From the NCBI RefSeq assembly GCF_002968295.1, contig NZ_CP134399.1, positions 4,402,001 through 4,466,000 of the forward strand: 64,000 nt of DNA, in the 5' to 3' direction. Shown one piece after another: positions 61,448 through 64,000 of the stretch. This DNA comes from Mycobacterium sp. ITM-2016-00317 (GTDB taxonomy: Bacteria; Actinomycetota; Actinomycetes; Mycobacteriales; Mycobacteriaceae). The notes under the pieces are model-generated. The model ran no database searches, was not told the origin of the DNA, and saw only the letters and a program-made list of their open reading frames with translations. Made by a program: the position numbers and the translations under genes. Positions within the stretch are counted from its first letter, which is position 1. Every line of letters starts with the position of its first letter.

Positions 61448-62802
61448 GGCGTGTCCTCCACGGGGACGAGCGGAGGCGCTTCACCGGGGGCCGGGTCGAA
61501 CACCGCAGCCGGGTTCGGGCTCGGCGTCGACGCGACACCGTGCGGCGCGAGTGCGGGCGGACCGGGCGGCGGACCGCCCGGTGCCGGCGCGGGCCCGGGC
61601 TCGCGGTACGGGTAGCAGCCGGTCGGACCGGGCAGCGGGATCCCCGCCGGGCCGCAACCCTGGTCTCCCGGGTTGCCGGTGATGGCGTCCGGAATCGTCA
61701 TCCGCGGCTCGCCGCCCTGGCCGGTCCGCGGGAACGGCACCGGCATCGCCGGGGTGCCGGGCTGGCCGACCTGCGGGTCGCTGCGCTGCGACGGCAGCAG
61801 CACGTTCGGGTCCAGACCTAGGTCGGAGAACGCGACGTCGATGAACGGCTGCAGGAACTGGCCGGGCAGCAGGTTGGCCACGTAGGTCTTGAAGAACGGG
61901 CCCGCCGACACCGACTCCCCCAGCGACATCGCGTACTGGTTGAGCAGGCTCAGCGACTTCTGCAGCCGCTCCTTGCGGTTGTCCAGGATGGTGAGCACGC
62001 CGTTGAGCTTGTCCAGCGCGGGTTTGACCGTCGCGCGGTTCTCGCCGATGGCGCCCTGCAGCTGCTGGCTGAGCGCCGAGATGTTGCCCGAGATCTGGTC
62101 CAGCGCCGCGCTCTGGTTGCGCAGTTCGGCCAGCAGCGCGTTGGTGTCGGAGACCAGGCTGACCACCTGATCGCTGCGCTCGGCCAGCACAGTGGTGGCC
62201 TTGTTCGCGTTGGCCAGCAGGCCACGCAGCTGTGCGTCGCGCTCGTTGAGCGTGTCGGAGAACCGTGCCACGCCCTCGACGGCGATCTTGAGCTGCGGCG
62301 GGGTGTCGGCGAACGTCGTCGAGAGCACCCGCAGGGACTCCGACAGTTGATCGGTGTCCAGGCCACTGATGGTCGCCGACAGGTCGCCGAGGGCATCGGG
62401 CAGCTGGTAGGGCGAGGTGGTGCGGTCCAGCGGGATGACCCCGTCCTGCTGACCGTCGCCGCGGGCGACGACCTCCAGCACCTTGGTGCCCAGCAGGCCC
62501 TTGGTCTTGATCGCGGCCTCGGTGCGGTCGCCGAGGCGGATGTCCTTGTCGACGGTGAAGGTCACCAGCACCTGCGGGCCGTCCAGTTCGATGGACTCGA
62601 CCTGACCCACCTTGAAGCCCGAAACCTGAACGGAGGCATCGGTGGTCAGGCCACCGGCCTCGGCGAAGTGCGCGGTGTACTGACGGCCCTGGTCGACGAA
62701 CGGCAGCTTGTCGTAGTTCACCGCGCCGAAGATGACGGCGGCGGTGACGCCGAGCCCGACGGCGCCGATGACCACCTGGTTGCGTTCACTGAAGGGCCTC
62801 AT
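61444..62802 (-). CDS. mceC: MceC family protein
   Basis: A 452-residue Mce protein: helix VVIGAVGLGVTAAVIFGAV, MlaD domain (YTAHFAEAGGLTTDASVQVSG, GLLGTKVLEV), long helical region (LNERDAQLRGLLANANKATT), then an extended Pro/Gly/Ala tail (PGPAPAPGGPPPGPPALAP and beyond), about 100 residues of low complexity. ATG 62802 overlaps mceB by 4 bases; an upstream start would read into mceB and is rejected. Confidence 0.93.
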   Translation of the reverse strand: MRPFSERNQVVIGAVGLGVTAAVIFGAVNYDKLPFVDQGRQYTAHFAEAGGLTTDASVQVSGFKVGQVESIELDGPQVLVTFTVDKDIRLGDRTEAAIKTKGLLGTKVLEVVARGDGQQDGVIPLDRTTSPYQLPDALGDLSATISGLDTDQLSESLRVLSTTFADTPPQLKIAVEGVARFSDTLNERDAQLRGLLANANKATTVLAERSDQVVSLVSDTNALLAELRNQSAALDQISGNISALSQQLQGAIGENRATVKPALDKLNGVLTILDNRKERLQKSLSLLNQYAMSLGESVSAGPFFKTYVANLLPGQFLQPFIDVAFSDLGLDPNVLLPSQRSDPQVGQPGTPAMPVPFPRTGQGGEPRMTIPDAITGNPGDQGCGPAGIPLPGPTGCYPYREPGPAPAPGGPPPGPPALAPHGVASTPSPNPAAVFDPAPGEAPPLVPVEDTP

Positions 62803-63830
62803 CGCGGCGCACACCTCCCGCTGGACTGACCGGCGACCTTCACGTACACCGGTTGTCCGCCCTTGCCGTTGAGTTTGAGCACGATGTCGCAAAGATAGAA
62901 GCTGAAGAAGTCGCCGTAGATGCCCTGCCGCGCCAGCGCCTGGTAGGCGTCGGGCAGCGTGTTGATCACGTTGTCGAAGTACTCGTGGTCGGCCACGACG
63001 ATGCCTGCGGTGCGGTCGGTTTCGTCGATCGTCTTCTTCAGCGGCGGCCGGGCCTCGGCGAGCATGTCGGCGATGCTGCCTGCCGCGGCGTTGGTGTAGG
63101 CGAGTCCGTCGCTGATCTCCCGGCCGCGCGAGGACAGTCCGTCGACCAGTTCGGACAGCGCGTCGACGGCCGTGGCGAATTGGTCGCTCTGGTCTCCCAG
63201 CGAGCCGAGCACGGTGTTGAGGTTCACGACGACATCACCGATCAGCTGGTCGCGATCGGCCAGCGTGCTGGTCAACGCCGCGGTCTGGGCCAGGAATGAG
63301 TTGATGGTGCCGCCCTGGCCCTGCAGCGCGGAGATCAACTGCCCTGACAGCGCGTTGATCTGGTCGGGGTCGAGCGCCCGGAACAGCGGCCGGAAGCCGC
63401 CGATCAGCGCGTCGAGGTCCAGTGCCGGGGACGTGCGGGCGAGCGGGATCGTCTGGCCGGGCTGCAGCGTGGCCGTCGCGCCGGCGCCCTCTTCCAGCGC
63501 CAGGTAGCGGCCGCCGATGAGGTCGTCGTAGCGGATGACGGCACGGCTGCCCTCGGTCAGCACCACCGAGTCGTCGGCGGTGAACTCCACCAGAGCCGTG
63601 GTGTCCGGCTGGATCTCGACGCTCTTGATCTTGCCGACCTCGACGCCGGCGATCCGGACGAAATCGTTGGTCTCCAACCCGGTCACGTTCACGAACTCGG
63701 CCAGGTAGCGATGGCTCTTCTCGCCGAAACGCATCTGCCCGAACACCGCGAACAAGCCGAACACCCCGAGCAGGCAGACAGCCAGGAACACCCCGAGACG
63801 CGTGGCGTCTCGCCGGATACTGACTGACAT
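62799..63830 (-). CDS. mceB: MceB family protein
   Basis: A 343-residue Mce protein of standard MceB length: helix LGVFLAVCLLGVFGLFAVFG, MlaD domain (YLAEFVNVTGLETNDFVRIAG, LIGGRYLALEEG), helical part (FATAVDALSELVDGLSSRG) and a short C-terminus with FYLCDIVLKLNGKGGQPVYV, typical of MceB, and two cysteines. It starts 59 bases after the mceA stop. Tunnel component of the lipid importer. Confidence 0.94.
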   Translation of the reverse strand: MSVSIRRDATRLGVFLAVCLLGVFGLFAVFGQMRFGEKSHRYLAEFVNVTGLETNDFVRIAGVEVGKIKSVEIQPDTTALVEFTADDSVVLTEGSRAVIRYDDLIGGRYLALEEGAGATATLQPGQTIPLARTSPALDLDALIGGFRPLFRALDPDQINALSGQLISALQGQGGTINSFLAQTAALTSTLADRDQLIGDVVVNLNTVLGSLGDQSDQFATAVDALSELVDGLSSRGREISDGLAYTNAAAGSIADMLAEARPPLKKTIDETDRTAGIVVADHEYFDNVINTLPDAYQALARQGIYGDFFSFYLCDIVLKLNGKGGQPVYVKVAGQSSGRCAPR

Positions 63831-63889
63831 CGGTTACCTCTCAGTGCGTTCGGAAGCTGCGGGAACTAGCCGGGCGGGTCGGGCGGGAA

Positions 63890-64000
63890 CTAACTGGGCG
63901 GTCCGGGCTGCGCCGGGACCGGCGGCGGCACGAACGGATACGGCACGGCCGTCGGCTGCATCTGGGCCGGGTTCGGCACCACGAACGGTTCCGAACCGGG
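63890..64000 (-). CDS. mceA: MceA family protein, C-terminal end only
   Basis: The last 36 codons of a leftward gene leaving the window: a tail rich in Pro, Val and Ala (PNPAQMQPTAVPYPFVPPP...) ending in TAG at 63892-63890. Composition and position before mceB identify it as mceA, whose C-terminal tails are often Pro-rich. The MlaD domain and the upstream yrbE permease genes lie outside the window. Confidence 0.8.
   Translation of the reverse strand, partial: PGSEPFVVPNPAQMQPTAVPYPFVPPPVPAQPGPPS

Overview
The window looks like the chromosome of a mycobacterium, most likely a fast-growing Mycolicibacterium-type species. The GC content is very high, GTG starts and 4-base start/stop overlaps are common, an mce operon fills the right end, and there is an MmpL transporter, a KstR-type operator, a fasciclin protein of the MPT70/83 kind, and a gene block matching M. 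tuberculosis Rv1142c-Rv1155 in inverted orientation. Homologues are named from memory of those families; no search was run.

Layout. 1-5.2 kb: a LytS/LytR-type two-component system followed by two solute:sodium symporters (acetate/pyruvate type), the second paired with a DUF485 protein and preceded by a good LytTR-type operator. 5.3-7.9 kb: an MFS transporter and a frameshifted acyltransferase-3 gene. 7.9-19.6 kb: the Rv1155 to Rv1142c-like block: F420/PPOX enzyme, DUF1697, Omt, GntR, sirtuin, methyltransferase/TetR/MmpL13-like operon, then (after DoxX and a tiny acidic gene) enoyl-reductase-like flavoprotein, SDR, Mcr and EchA.

19.6-33.35 kb: a likely acquired island bounded by a direct repeat of the echA 3' end (intact at 19.2-19.58 kb, a roughly 97% identical truncated copy at 33.09-33.35 kb). 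Its core is a leftward operon lysR-prpD-'short prpD'-tctB-tctA-tctC-prpD-SDR, that is, a tripartite tricarboxylate transporter with three MmgE/PrpD-family proteins. Next to it lies a decayed, inverted copy of tctC-prpD, plus a frameshifted IclR gene with an intact operator, an MFS exporter and a VOC enzyme.

33.5-46.2 kb: ordinary metabolic genes: MFS, methionine aminopeptidase divergent from a small XRE regulator over twin palindromes, CPBP protease, epimerase, gamma-carbonic-anhydrase-like protein, SDR, fasciclin protein, a fadE-echA-fadA operon divergent from a FadR-like regulator, and a DUF3556 membrane protein under a KstR-like site.

46.2-52.0 kb: a lower-GC leftward operon encoding a vWA (TerY-like) protein, a PP2C phosphatase, a membrane Ser/Thr kinase with a cysteine-rich outer domain, a class A beta-lactamase-like lipoprotein and a polytopic membrane protein, followed by a separately promoted 69-residue protein. 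The vWA-PP2C-kinase set matches the TerY-P triad of Ter-type stress systems; the added envelope parts are unusual and make this the most interesting locus together with the Tct/PrpD island.

52.1-64 kb: DoxX, a carotenoid oxygenase, a frameshifted WS/DGAT acyltransferase, an SDR, then the mce operon (end of mceA, mceB-F, two mce-associated genes) read leftward. I saw no rRNA, tRNA, CRISPR array or insertion sequence.
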